64,000 nt of DNA from contig NZ_AGTS01000072.1 in the NCBI RefSeq assembly GCF_000238595.1, forward strand, positions 44,499 through 108,498, in the 5' to 3' direction. Below are positions 1-7,513 of the stretch, piece after piece. The notes beneath the pieces are model-generated. The model did not search any database. It had not been told where the DNA came from and saw nothing but the letters and a program-made list of their open reading frames with translations. Origin of the DNA: Acidovorax sp. NO-1. Lineage in GTDB: Bacteria; Pseudomonadota; Gammaproteobacteria; Burkholderiales; Burkholderiaceae_C. A program made the translations under genes and the position numbers. The first letter of the stretch is position 1. Every line of letters begins with the position of its first letter.

Positions 1-1
1 C

Positions 2-1258
2 GACATGGGCCGCCAGATCGTGCAGCAGCTGTTCATGTCGCCCCGCGTGCTGGGCGTGACGGCGGGCATCCTGATCTTGCTGGGCGTCATTCCGGGCATG
101 CCGCACGTGGTGTTTCTGACCATGGGCAGCCTGCTCGGCTACGTGGCCTGGGTGCTGTACGAACGCCAGAAGGTACCCCCCGAAGTGGAGGCCCCGCCCG
201 CCCCCGTGAGCGACGGCGAAGCCACCTGGGACGACCTGCAGCCGGTGGACCTGCTGGGCCTGGAGCTGGGTTACCGCCTGATCAGCCTGGTGGACAAGAG
301 CCGCCAGGGCGACCTGCTCACCCGCATCAAGGGTGTGCGCCGCAAGTTTGCGCAGGAGGTGGGCTTTTTGCCGCCCGCCGTGCACGTGCGCGACAACCTC
401 GAACTCAAGCCCAGCGGCTACCGCATCACGCTGCGTGGCGTGGTGGTGGGCGAAGGCGAGGCCTTCCCCGGCATGTTCCTGGCGATCAACCCCGGCGGCA
501 TCAGCACGCCGCTGATTGGCACGCCCACCACCGACCCGGCGTTTGGCCTGCCTGCGCACTGGATCGACGACCGGCAGAAGGAAGCGGCACAAATGGCGGG
601 TTTTACGGTGGTTGATTCCGAAACCGTGATGGCCACCCATTTGTCACACTTGATGCAAGTGCAAGCCGCCAAGCTTCTGAGTCGTACCGAGACCCAGCAA
701 CTGGTGGAACACGTGGCCAAGCTGGCCCCCAAGCTCATCGAAGAAGTGGTTCCGAAAATGGTCTCCATCGCAACGTTCCAGAAAGTCCTGCAGCTGCTGC
801 TGGAAGAGTCTGTGCACATCCGCGATATCCGCACCATCATCGAAACGCTGGCCGAGTTTGCCGGTGGCATCTCCGACCCGGTCGAGCTGGCCCGCCGCGT
901 GCGCATTGCGCTGTCGCCCGCCATCGTGCAGCAGATCTACGGCCCCACCCGCGAACTCAACGTGATTGCCATCGAGCCCGGCCTGGAGCGCCTTCTGGTG
1001 CAGGCGCTGGGCAATGCGGCCGGCCCTGCGCTCGACCCTGGCGTGGCCGACATCCTCACGCAAAAGGCCGCCGAAGTGGCCCTGAAGCAGGAAGAGATGG
1101 GCCTGCCCGCCTGCCTGCTGGTTCCCGACCAGATCCGCAACGCCATCTCCCGCCTGGTGCGCCGCGTGGCGCCCCGGCTGCAGGTGCTTGCGCACAGTGA
1201 AATCCCCGAGACCCACACCATCCGTATTGGGCCGATCCTTAAAGGTGCATCAGCATGA
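2..1258 (+). CDS. flhA: FlhA, flagellar type III export gate (3' part)
   Basis: FlhA forms the inner-membrane ring of the flagellar export apparatus; its cytoplasmic domain docks chaperone-substrate complexes. Only about the last 418 residues are here; full-length FlhA is about 690, so the gene starts left of the window. The visible part opens with the last transmembrane segments (about residues 13-50, with an IPGMPH turn typical of FlhA) and then the whole cytoplasmic domain, including a conserved stretch around LPAHWIDDRQKEAA. The reading frame is open at the left edge, so the ATG at position 5 is internal. The stop overlaps the flhF start by 4 bp (ATGA), showing translational coupling. Confidence 0.95.
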   Translation, partial: DMGRQIVQQLFMSPRVLGVTAGILILLGVIPGMPHVVFLTMGSLLGYVAWVLYERQKVPPEVEAPPAPVSDGEATWDDLQPVDLLGLELGYRLISLVDKSRQGDLLTRIKGVRRKFAQEVGFLPPAVHVRDNLELKPSGYRITLRGVVVGEGEAFPGMFLAINPGGISTPLIGTPTTDPAFGLPAHWIDDRQKEAAQMAGFTVVDSETVMATHLSHLMQVQAAKLLSRTETQQLVEHVAKLAPKLIEEVVPKMVSIATFQKVLQLLLEESVHIRDIRTIIETLAEFAGGISDPVELARRVRIALSPAIVQQIYGPTRELNVIAIEPGLERLLVQALGNAAGPALDPGVADILTQKAAEVALKQEEMGLPACLLVPDQIRNAISRLVRRVAPRLQVLAHSEIPETHTIRIGPILKGASA

Positions 1259-2766
1259 ACATCAAACGCTTTACCGCCCCCACCTCCCGGGAGGCTCTGG
1301 CCAAGGCGCGCATGGCCTTTGGCGACGGCACACTGATCCTGTCCAACCGCCCCACGGCCAACGGCGTCGAGGTGGTGGCCACGGCGGAAGACACCCTGTC
1401 GGCACTGGATGGCGGGGCCGCACCGTCCAGCAACCCGCCCCTGCTCGCCCCCAAGCCTGCCCGCACCGCACCGCAGCGCGCCAGCCAGCCCGCCGCCAGC
1501 ACCCTGGACCGCAACCCGGTCGAGGAAGACACCGAGCAGCTGGCGATGAGCACGCTGTCGTTCCAGGACTACGTGCGCGAGCGCATGCTGCGCCGCCGCC
1601 ACGAGGCACTCAACGGCCCGGCCGAACCACAAACCCTGTCGGAACGCAGCCGCGACCAGGAGCCCGAGCGTGAACGCATGCCCGCGCCCGCCGTGGTACG
1701 CCACAACCCGCTGCGCAGCATCCCCATGGACATTCCACCAGAGCCTCCACGCCGCCGGCAGGAAGCCGTCAGCACCCACCTGGCTGCGTCGAACAGCAAC
1801 CAGCAAAGCGTGATGAACGAACTCCATGCCGTGAAGGAGTTGATCGAAGACCGCTTCAACACGCTGGCCTGGCTCGGGCAGGCGCGCCAGAACCCGATCC
1901 AGTCCAACCTCATGCTCAAGATGATCCGCGCGGGCTACTCGCCCTCGCTGGCCCGCGCCGTGCTCGAGCGCATGCCCGAAGACCTGTCGGCCGCCGAATC
2001 GGTGCGCTGGCTGATGGAAGTGCTGGAGCGCAACCTCAAGACCGACCAGGCCGAGGCACCGCTGTATGAGCAAGGCGGCATCTTTGCCATGGTGGGCTCC
2101 ACCGGCGTGGGCAAGACCACCACCACGGCCAAGCTGGCCGCGCTGTGTGCGCGCATCCATGGCCCCGGCAGCGTGGGCCTGATCACCCTGGACACCTACC
2201 GCGTGGGTGCGCACGAGCAGCTGCGCAGCTATGGCCGCATGCTGGGCATCGTGGCCCACCTGGCGCATGACCGCGCCGCGCTGCAAGACCTGCTGGGCTT
2301 GCTCAGCGGCAAGAAGATGGTGCTGATCGACACCACCGGCGTGGCCCCCCGCGACCCGCGCAAGCGCGACATGCTGGACGTGCTGGACCTGCCCCACGTC
2401 AACCGCCTGCTGGTGCTCAACGCGGGCTGCCATGGCGACACGCTGGACGACGTGCTCACCGCATTCAAGACCGAAGGCTCGCAGCAGGCCATCCTGTCCA
2501 AGGTGGATGAGGCCGTGAAGCTGGGCCCCGCCATCGACGCACTGATCCGCCACCAGATGGTGCTGCGCGGCGTGACCAACGGCCAGCGCGTGCCGGAAGA
2601 CTGGGAACGTGCCGACGCGCACAAGCTCATCAGCACCTCCATGCGCGCGCCCGCCAAGTCGGCCTTCGACCCCAAGGCGACGGACCTGAACTTCTTCTTC
2701 TCGCATTCGCCCGACAGCGTGGGCGTGAACATGAACATGAACGAGCGGGGGCTGGTCGATGCTTGA
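1255..2766 (+). CDS. flhF: FlhF, SRP-type GTPase for flagellar placement and number
   Basis: FlhF is an SRP-family GTPase that sets the site and number of flagella. The 503-residue protein has the family layout: a variable, proline- and arginine-rich N-terminal part (about 1-170), a helical N domain, and the NG GTPase domain. The P-loop GSTGVGKTT lies near residues 280-288 and the G3 element DTTG near residue 358, where most SRP GTPases have DTAG. It starts inside the flhA stop and ends 8 bp inside the next gene, so flhA-flhF-flhG form one transcription unit. Confidence 0.95.
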   Translation: MNIKRFTAPTSREALAKARMAFGDGTLILSNRPTANGVEVVATAEDTLSALDGGAAPSSNPPLLAPKPARTAPQRASQPAASTLDRNPVEEDTEQLAMSTLSFQDYVRERMLRRRHEALNGPAEPQTLSERSRDQEPERERMPAPAVVRHNPLRSIPMDIPPEPPRRRQEAVSTHLAASNSNQQSVMNELHAVKELIEDRFNTLAWLGQARQNPIQSNLMLKMIRAGYSPSLARAVLERMPEDLSAAESVRWLMEVLERNLKTDQAEAPLYEQGGIFAMVGSTGVGKTTTTAKLAALCARIHGPGSVGLITLDTYRVGAHEQLRSYGRMLGIVAHLAHDRAALQDLLGLLSGKKMVLIDTTGVAPRDPRKRDMLDVLDLPHVNRLLVLNAGCHGDTLDDVLTAFKTEGSQQAILSKVDEAVKLGPAIDALIRHQMVLRGVTNGQRVPEDWERADAHKLISTSMRAPAKSAFDPKATDLNFFFSHSPDSVGVNMNMNERGLVDA

Positions 2767-3565
2767 TATCGGCTTTCACCAGGCGGCCGGCCTGCACAGC
2801 TTCACCCCGCAGTCAGAACTGCGCGTGGTGGCTGTTGCCAGCCAGGACAACGCGGGCACTGGCCTGGAGACGCTCTGGCAGATCTGCGCGAGCCTGCAGC
2901 GCCTGGGCTACCCGGTGGTAGTGCTTGACGGCACTGCGCAGGAGACGGACGAGTACCCGGGCCTGCTGCACCTGCTGCAACAGGCGCCGTGGAACGAGGG
3001 CGTGAGCCTGAACATGGGGGCCATGGCCTCATCACTGGCGGTGATTCCCGCAGCCAAAGGCCTGCAGCGCATCAGCCGCGAGGCCAGCCGCAACGAGACC
3101 GCGCCCCTGCCCAGCCTGCTGCCCTACTTCAGAACCTATGGGTTGATCGTGCTGCACGCGCCTGCTGCCACGCTCGGGCCGCTGCTGACGCACACCGCCA
3201 CCGTGCCGCTGGTGGTGATGGGCGACGGCTCGGCCGGGGTGCTGAGCAGCTACAAGAGCCTCAAACAGATCGCTGTCCACACCGGGCTGCCCTGCATGGT
3301 GGCCGCTTTGCTGCGGGGCAACACGCCCGCAGAGCGGCGCAAGACCCAGCATGCGCTGATGACGCTGCAGGACTGCGCGGAGCGCCACCTGGGCGGCCCC
3401 GTGCGCACCACCACCATCGCCACGCAGAACCCCCAGGACGTTCAGCGCCTTGCCTTGCAACTGCTGGAGAATGCGGGCACTATCAGTGAACCGCTGACTG
3501 CGCTGACTGCACTGCCTGCCGGCAACTTGACAGGCACGCCCGCGCATTTTGTCCGGAGCCATTGA
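2759..3565 (+). CDS. flhG: FlhG-like MinD/ParA-fold protein with degenerate P-loop
   Basis: It sits exactly where flhG (ylxH/fleN) lies in flagellar clusters, between flhF and fliA. FlhG is a MinD-type ATPase that partners FlhF and limits flagellar number. The 268-residue protein keeps the outline of the fold: a first strand (VVAVAS), helix 1, and a second strand with VVVLDGT. Where MinD/FlhG proteins have the deviant Walker A GKGGVGKT, it reads SQDNAGTGLET, without the signature or catalytic lysines. No amphipathic C-terminal membrane helix is obvious. It overlaps flhF by 8 bp. The position is strong evidence; assignment as an FlhG homologue is inference, and ATP binding is doubtful. Confidence 0.6.
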   Translation: MLDIGFHQAAGLHSFTPQSELRVVAVASQDNAGTGLETLWQICASLQRLGYPVVVLDGTAQETDEYPGLLHLLQQAPWNEGVSLNMGAMASSLAVIPAAKGLQRISREASRNETAPLPSLLPYFRTYGLIVLHAPAATLGPLLTHTATVPLVVMGDGSAGVLSSYKSLKQIAVHTGLPCMVAALLRGNTPAERRKTQHALMTLQDCAERHLGGPVRTTTIATQNPQDVQRLALQLLENAGTISEPLTALTALPAGNLTGTPAHFVRSH

Positions 3566-3590
3566 CCTGAATTGTCCGGAGCTGTTGACC

Positions 3591-3856
3591 AGAGCGTGTT
3601 ATGCACTTATACGTACCCACGTTGACCCCAGAGGCCGGTGATCGCAAGGCGCAGTGCGCAGCCAAGCCGTGGCGTTGGCAAGTGCTGCAACGCGGCGAGT
3701 GCCTGCCTCTGGGGTCAGCCCGGAGGGAAAGCCGGGGCAAGGCCCGGCCACGTCGTTGCAGGCCGCTGGCAGTATGGATACTGCGACGCGTCCTGCGTCT
3801 CGTTGTCGGGCCTTGCCCCGGCTTTCGTGGGCACGTATAAGTGCATAACACGCTCT
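3591..3856. repeat. MITE-like inverted-repeat element against the fliA start
   Basis: The left terminal repeat is 3591-3621 and the right one 3826-3856: 31 bp each, inverted, with one mismatch. Inside are two more inverted pairs: a perfect 20-bp pair (3727-3746 with 3807-3826) and a perfect 13-bp pair (3623-3635 with 3705-3717). There is no transposase; the small ORFs in it look like chance. It fills almost the whole flhG-fliA gap and ends 2 bp before the fliA ATG, so no Shine-Dalgarno-like sequence remains there. I see no clear target-site duplication. Confidence 0.75.
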
Positions 3857-3858
3857 CT

Positions 3859-4575
3859 ATGTACACCTCCAAAGGCCAGCTCGATCGTGATGCGACCATC
3901 CGCCAGCACGTGCCGCTGGTGCGAAGGATTGCGCACCACATGATCGCCAAGCTGCCCCCCAATGTGGAGCTGGACGACCTGATCCAGGTGGGCATGATGG
4001 GCCTGGCGGAAGCCCTGTCGCGCTACGAAGTGACCCAGGGTGTGCAGTTCGAAACCTTTGCCACCCAGCGCATCCGGGGCGCCATGCTCGACGAGTTGCG
4101 CGAGGGCGACTGGATGAGCCGCAGCTCGCGCAAAAGCCAGAAAGACATCGAGCACGCGGTGCAGCGGCTGGAGCAAAAACTCGGCCGCAGCCCGCTGGAG
4201 TCGGAAATCGCCAGCGAATTGGGCATGGGCCTGCCCGAATACCAGAGCCTGCTGGGCAAGGTGCGGGGCACGCAGCTGGTGTACCTGGAAGACATGACCC
4301 GCGGCAACGAGGACGATGACGGTTTCCTCGACCGCCATGTGGCCGACAGCGACGCCGACCCGATGGAATTGCTGCGCGACCAGCGCCTCAAGATATCGCT
4401 GGTCAACGCCATCAAGACCCTGCCCGAGCGCGAGCAGCACATCATGGGCATGTACTACGAGCACGACATGAACCTCAAGGAGATTGCCGCCGTGCTGGGG
4501 GTCACCGAATCCCGCGTGTGTCAGCTGCACAGCCAGTCCATCGCCCGCCTGCGGGCCAAAATGCGGGCGCACTGA
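3859..4575 (+). CDS. fliA: FliA, sigma-28 factor for late flagellar genes
   Basis: FliA directs RNA polymerase to late flagellar promoters and is held inactive by FlgM until the hook is complete. The 238-residue protein has sigma region 2 (DDLIQVGMMGLAEAL near residue 35), region 3, and a region 4 helix-turn-helix near the C-terminus (LKEIAAVLGVTESRVCQLHS). I chose the ATG at 3859 (protein begins MYTSKGQ), which matches the family. A GTG 18 bp upstream lies inside the repeat element and would add six non-conserved residues. A possible simple hairpin (4589-4603) and a strong terminator follow. Confidence 0.95.
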   Translation: MYTSKGQLDRDATIRQHVPLVRRIAHHMIAKLPPNVELDDLIQVGMMGLAEALSRYEVTQGVQFETFATQRIRGAMLDELREGDWMSRSSRKSQKDIEHAVQRLEQKLGRSPLESEIASELGMGLPEYQSLLGKVRGTQLVYLEDMTRGNEDDDGFLDRHVADSDADPMELLRDQRLKISLVNAIKTLPEREQHIMGMYYEHDMNLKEIAAVLGVTESRVCQLHSQSIARLRAKMRAH

Positions 4576-4634
4576 GCGCGACCCGTCTCCCGGCTGCGCC
4601 GGGTGGGCATTCAGAAGCACTCACGAGTACTTTT

Positions 4635-4695
4635 GAGTCGGCACGAACCCCATTGAACCGTTCGGGCTTTTAAAGCATCAACAGGGTGCCGACTC
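4635..4695. repeat. 10-bp inverted repeat between fliA and flgN
   Basis: A perfect pair, GAGTCGGCAC at 4635-4644 and its complement at 4686-4695, encloses a 41-bp loop. It lies in the convergent gap just before the larger hairpin at 4705. It may be part of the terminator or a remnant of a repeat; no function can be read from it. Confidence 0.45.
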
Positions 4696-4704
4696 CATAA
4701 AACA

Positions 4705-4790
4705 ATAGCTGCTTGCGCTTGTCAGTCAATGGTTTCAGACAGTTATCTATCTGAAACTCAATAACGACAAGCGCAAGCAGCTATCTTTTT
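4705..4790. terminator. Bidirectional terminator made of two facing repeat copies
   Basis: A perfect 19-bp inverted repeat (4705-4723 with 4766-4784) surrounds a second stem (4732-4739 with 4750-4757). Six T's follow on the plus strand and four T's on the minus strand. It lies between the convergent ends of fliA and flgN. Each outer arm carries the ATAGCTG...GCGCTT core of the dispersed repeat family 2 seen elsewhere in the window. Confidence 0.75.
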
Positions 4791-4801
4791 TGGGTTTGAG
4801 C

Positions 4802-5176
4802 TTATCCCGCCGACTTGTAGATGCGTGCCACGCCCGCTTTGCCGGGCTGCACCGCCCTACCGTCACCATAGGTGGCGGGTGTGCCGGCCTCGGGCAGCAG
4901 GCCTGCAACCTGCCGGTCGGCGTTGGCGGACAGCCTTGCCAACCCTTCGCGCTGGTTGGCCAGCATGGCGCCAATGGCCTCTACACGCTGTTGCAGCGGC
5001 GCGGGCAAGGGCTGGCCCCGTTGCGCAGACTGCTCCAGCGCGTAGGTCAACTGCGCCGCCGCGTCACGCAGCGCGGTGCTGCTCTTTTCCAGGGATTGGG
5101 GATCTGCCGCCAGAAGGGCGGCAGAGACTTTTTCGATCAGCTGCTCAACAGCCGAGAGGGATTCTTCCAGTGGCAT
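4802..5176 (-). CDS. flgN: FlgN-like export chaperone for hook-filament junction proteins
   Basis: FlgN is a small cytosolic helical chaperone that delivers FlgK and FlgL to the export gate. The 124-residue product is almost all predicted helix with coiled-coil heptads in the first 80 residues (EESLSAVEQLIEKVSAALLA), the normal size and make-up for FlgN. It lies just downstream of flgM on the same strand, the usual flgA-flgM-flgN order. FlgN sequences diverge strongly, so the call rests on position, size and helical character. Confidence 0.8.
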   Translation of the reverse strand: MPLEESLSAVEQLIEKVSAALLAADPQSLEKSSTALRDAAAQLTYALEQSAQRGQPLPAPLQQRVEAIGAMLANQREGLARLSANADRQVAGLLPEAGTPATYGDGRAVQPGKAGVARIYKSAG

Positions 5177-5238
5177 GGCGCATTGTGCGGTGGATGGCGC
5201 CTGCCTGCCAGAGAAGTTGCGATGCGATGGGGGATCAA

Positions 5239-5558
5239 TCAGCCGCGCGAGCGGGCCAGGATTTCTGCGGCGTTGGAGAGCATCTTGTCGGCAATGGCGT
5301 CAGCGTTCACCGAGAACGTGCCTTTCTCGATGGCGGTGCGCACAGCCTGGACCTTGCCAGCATCAAAATCGGCAGTGGAGCGTGCCGTCTGGTTCAGCGC
5401 ACGCGCAGCAGTGGAAACGGTGACAGGCACACCGGCGGATGACACCGCCGCAGCATCTTTGGCAGCCCCTTCAGCAGCGCTGGGGGGCTTTTGACTTGCT
5501 TGGCAAGCCCCGTCTGCGCCAAGGCGCCCGGGAGTTCCGGTTGTTGACCAATCTTCAT
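5239..5558 (-). CDS. flgM: FlgM, anti-sigma-28 factor, with an apparent one-base frameshift
   Basis: FlgM binds FliA and is exported when the hook is finished. The natural start is the ATG at 5558 (MKIGQQPELPG), preceded by a GGAGAG ribosome-binding site. That frame runs to about residue 24 (AKQVKS) and then leaves the family pattern. The conserved rest (PPSAAEGAAK, VSTAARALNQTA, the C-terminal FliA-binding helices, ending SNAAEILARSRG) is in another frame. The switch is at a run of six C's on the minus strand (5482-5487); seven would restore a single 107-residue protein. A longer ORF from 5592 covers the second frame, but its first part is not FlgM-like. This could be an assembly error, a mutation or a phase-variable tract. 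Confidence 0.85.
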
Positions 5559-5602
5559 CGCTCTCTCCACCACCCCGTTTGATGTGGGGCACAGTAGCAA
5601 TG

Positions 5603-5629
5603 TTTTCGACCCATTTGGCCGGGACTTTA
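5603..5629 (-). promoter_or_regulatory. Candidate sigma-28 (FliA) promoter of flgM
   Basis: On the minus strand: TAAA (5629-5626), a 15-base spacer, then GTCGAAAA (5610-5603). The sigma-28 consensus is TAAA-N15-GCCGATAA, so spacing is exact and the -10 matches 6 of 8. It lies 45 bp upstream of the flgM ATG, as expected if FliA activates its own inhibitor. Confidence 0.6.
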
Positions 5630-5651
5630 GCGATTTATCGCGCCAACGTCA

Positions 5652-6410
5652 TCACAGCGCGACCACAACAGTCCCAGATTCATTCACAGTGCCGCTAATG
5701 ATTCGACCATTGTCCATGCGAATGCGAACAATCTGCCCTGCGACACCAGCCGACATGGCCTGCCCGGCCGAAGTGACCGCATAGCCCGGGCCCTGCGCCT
5801 GGACCTTGACCTGGGCCCCGGCCCGGAACAGCTGGGGCGCCCGGACCATGCTTTGGCGCAGCGCCTGGCCCGCAACCAGCGGGCGCGCAGCCACCTGCCC
5901 CACCCACATTTCCGGGTTGGCCATGACGGGCGCCGATTCCTCGGCCCAGTCCACCTCGGCCTCCATGGCGTCCTGGGCGGAGAGCACCGTGCCCGTCGCC
6001 ACCGGGCCGGTCAACACCCACGCCGGGCCGAAGGCCTTGACGGTGACCGGCAGGAACACGTTCCAGGCGGTGGGCCCTTCGACACACCGCAGCCCCAGCC
6101 GGGTACGCCCCCAAAGCTTGGCGCCCGTTGGCAGATAGGGCTCGACCCGCGCGCACGGCGCCAGCCGCAGGCGCGAATCCAGCGAGCCAACGCTCACTTC
6201 CATGCGCAGGGGCAATCCAGCGGCCTGGTTGCGCGACATGGCGTCGTCCAGCCAGCGCTCGGTCAGTGGGCCGAGATCGGTGCCCGGGTCTGGAGCGGCC
6301 TGGGCCAGAGCGGCGCCGCTGCCCGCCAAGGCCAGCACCCCCAGGGCGCACGCGCGAACCAGGCGGGCGGCACGGCGGGGCATGGCAGAAGAAAAACGGA
6401 TTGATGGCAT
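5652..6410 (-). CDS. flgA: FlgA, P-ring assembly chaperone
   Basis: FlgA is a periplasmic chaperone that helps FlgI build the P ring. The 252-residue protein has a Sec signal peptide (about 1-36: twin-arginine-rich start, hydrophobic core, ending AALAQA), an N-terminal mixed domain, and a C-terminal SAF domain with the typical ending RMDNGRIISGTVNESG and a terminal valine-rich strand. It is divergent from flgB, separated by a 214-bp promoter region, and upstream of flgM on the same strand. Confidence 0.93.
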   Translation of the reverse strand: MPSIRFSSAMPRRAARLVRACALGVLALAGSGAALAQAAPDPGTDLGPLTERWLDDAMSRNQAAGLPLRMEVSVGSLDSRLRLAPCARVEPYLPTGAKLWGRTRLGLRCVEGPTAWNVFLPVTVKAFGPAWVLTGPVATGTVLSAQDAMEAEVDWAEESAPVMANPEMWVGQVAARPLVAGQALRQSMVRAPQLFRAGAQVKVQAQGPGYAVTSAGQAMSAGVAGQIVRIRMDNGRIISGTVNESGTVVVAL

Positions 6411-6624
6411 GGGGGCCTCCTGGGCATTGCTGCACTGCCCGCACGGGCGGCAAAGACTATTTCACGACTGGAACTATAGGCACGCCGGGCGCGGGCAAAA
6501 CCCGGAACTGCGCGTGCAATGGCGCGTTCTTCGCGCTTTAGCAAAACGCACCGGCTTTCACAATCGAACCACGCCGGAACCTGTCCCCGGCTCTGTTGAA
6601 TGCAACCCAGGGTGTAAGGCCAAC
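6411..6624. other. Divergent promoter region between flgA and flgB
   Basis: This 214-bp gap must carry the promoters of flgA (leftward) and the flgB operon (rightward). I found no convincing sigma-28 or sigma-54 match. An AT-richer patch around 6455-6480 is the likeliest place for a regulator or promoter. Confidence 0.4.
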
Positions 6625-7059
6625 ATGCTTGACAAGATGACCAACCGGATGGACTTCCTCGGAAACGCGCTGATCCTGCGCGCCGAGCGCCAGCGCGCCA
6701 TCGCAAGCAACATTGCCAACGCAGACACCCCCGGTTATGTGGCCCGCGACTTCCGTTTTGCAGATGCCATGCGCGAGGCCACCGGCTCCGGCGACAGCCG
6801 CATGGCGGCAGGCACTCCCGTCGGCACCCGGGGCGCCACCGACCCCCGCCACATCCCGCTGCCCGCTGCCAGCTCAGGCACAGGCGCCCCCGGCACGCTG
6901 GGCTACTCCGTGCAGTCACAGCCCAGCCTGGACAACAACACGGTCGATCTGGACCGCGAGCGGGCCAACTTTGTCGACAACGCGGTGCGCTACGAGACCA
7001 CGCTGCGCTTTATCAATGGCAACGCCAAAACCATGCTCAGCGCGATCCAGGGCCAGTAA
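6625..7059 (+). CDS. flgB: FlgB, proximal rod protein
   Basis: FlgB is a proximal-rod subunit of the flagellar drive shaft, exported by the type III apparatus. The 144-residue product starts at the ATG at 6625 (MLDKMTNRMDF), with an AAGG ribosome-binding site. It has the rod signature near residue 30 (ASNIANADTPGYVARDF) and the C-terminal helix RANFVDNAVRYETTLRF. The frame is open far upstream, but that part is not conserved. It is the first gene of the flgBCDEFGHIJ operon. Confidence 0.95.
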   Translation: MLDKMTNRMDFLGNALILRAERQRAIASNIANADTPGYVARDFRFADAMREATGSGDSRMAAGTPVGTRGATDPRHIPLPAASSGTGAPGTLGYSVQSQPSLDNNTVDLDRERANFVDNAVRYETTLRFINGNAKTMLSAIQGQ

Positions 7060-7093
7060 CCGATAGCCCCGCCGCGCAGAAAGCGAGTTCCCC

Positions 7094-7498
7094 ATGTCCA
7101 TGTTCTCCATCTTCAGCGTCTCTGGAAGTGCCGTCAGTGCCCAGTCCCAGCGGCTCAACGTGGTGGCCAGCAACCTGGCCAACGTCGACGCCGTGGCCGG
7201 GCCCGATGGCCAGGCCTACAAGGCCCGACAGGTGGTGTTCCAGACCGCACCCATGGGCCCGGAAAGCTCGGCCGGTGTGCGCGTGAGCGCCATCAGCGAA
7301 AGCGACTCGCCGGGCCGCCGGGTGCACGACCCCAGCCACCCGCTGGCCGACGACCAGGGCTACGTGACCCATTCCAACGTCAACGCCGTGGAGGAGATGG
7401 TCAACATGATCTCGGCCTCCCGCTCCTACCAGAACAACGTCGAAGTCATGAACACGGCCAAGACGCTGCTCCTCAAGACCCTGCAGATGGGCCAGTAA
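7094..7498 (+). CDS. flgC: FlgC, proximal rod protein
   Basis: FlgC is a second proximal-rod subunit. The 134-residue protein has the N-terminal rod/hook motif (RLNVVASNLANVDAV), the short central loop, and the C-terminal helix with NVNAVEEMVNMISASRSYQNN that forms the coiled coil in the assembled rod. Length is normal. It follows flgB by 34 bp and precedes flgD by 15 bp. Confidence 0.96.
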   Translation: MSMFSIFSVSGSAVSAQSQRLNVVASNLANVDAVAGPDGQAYKARQVVFQTAPMGPESSAGVRVSAISESDSPGRRVHDPSHPLADDQGYVTHSNVNAVEEMVNMISASRSYQNNVEVMNTAKTLLLKTLQMGQ

Positions 7499-7513
7499 CA
7501 CCAGGACACCGCC

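Noticed and set aside
937..2706. 589-codon open frame on the minus strand over flhA and flhF
   Set aside because: Antisense shadow in GC-rich DNA; His/Gly/Arg-rich, no family motifs, and flhF on the other strand is certain.
3601..3943. Short plus-strand ORFs in the inverted-repeat element
   Set aside because: They read repeat sequence, differ in each frame and have no similarity.
4671..4692. TAAA...GCCGA resembling a sigma-28 promoter
   Set aside because: The spacer is 13, not 15, the -10 is incomplete, and it lies within a terminator region.
6202..7059. Longer reading of flgB starting at 6202
   Set aside because: The first 141 codons overlap flgA and lack similarity; the ATG at 6625 has a ribosome-binding site and matches FlgB.
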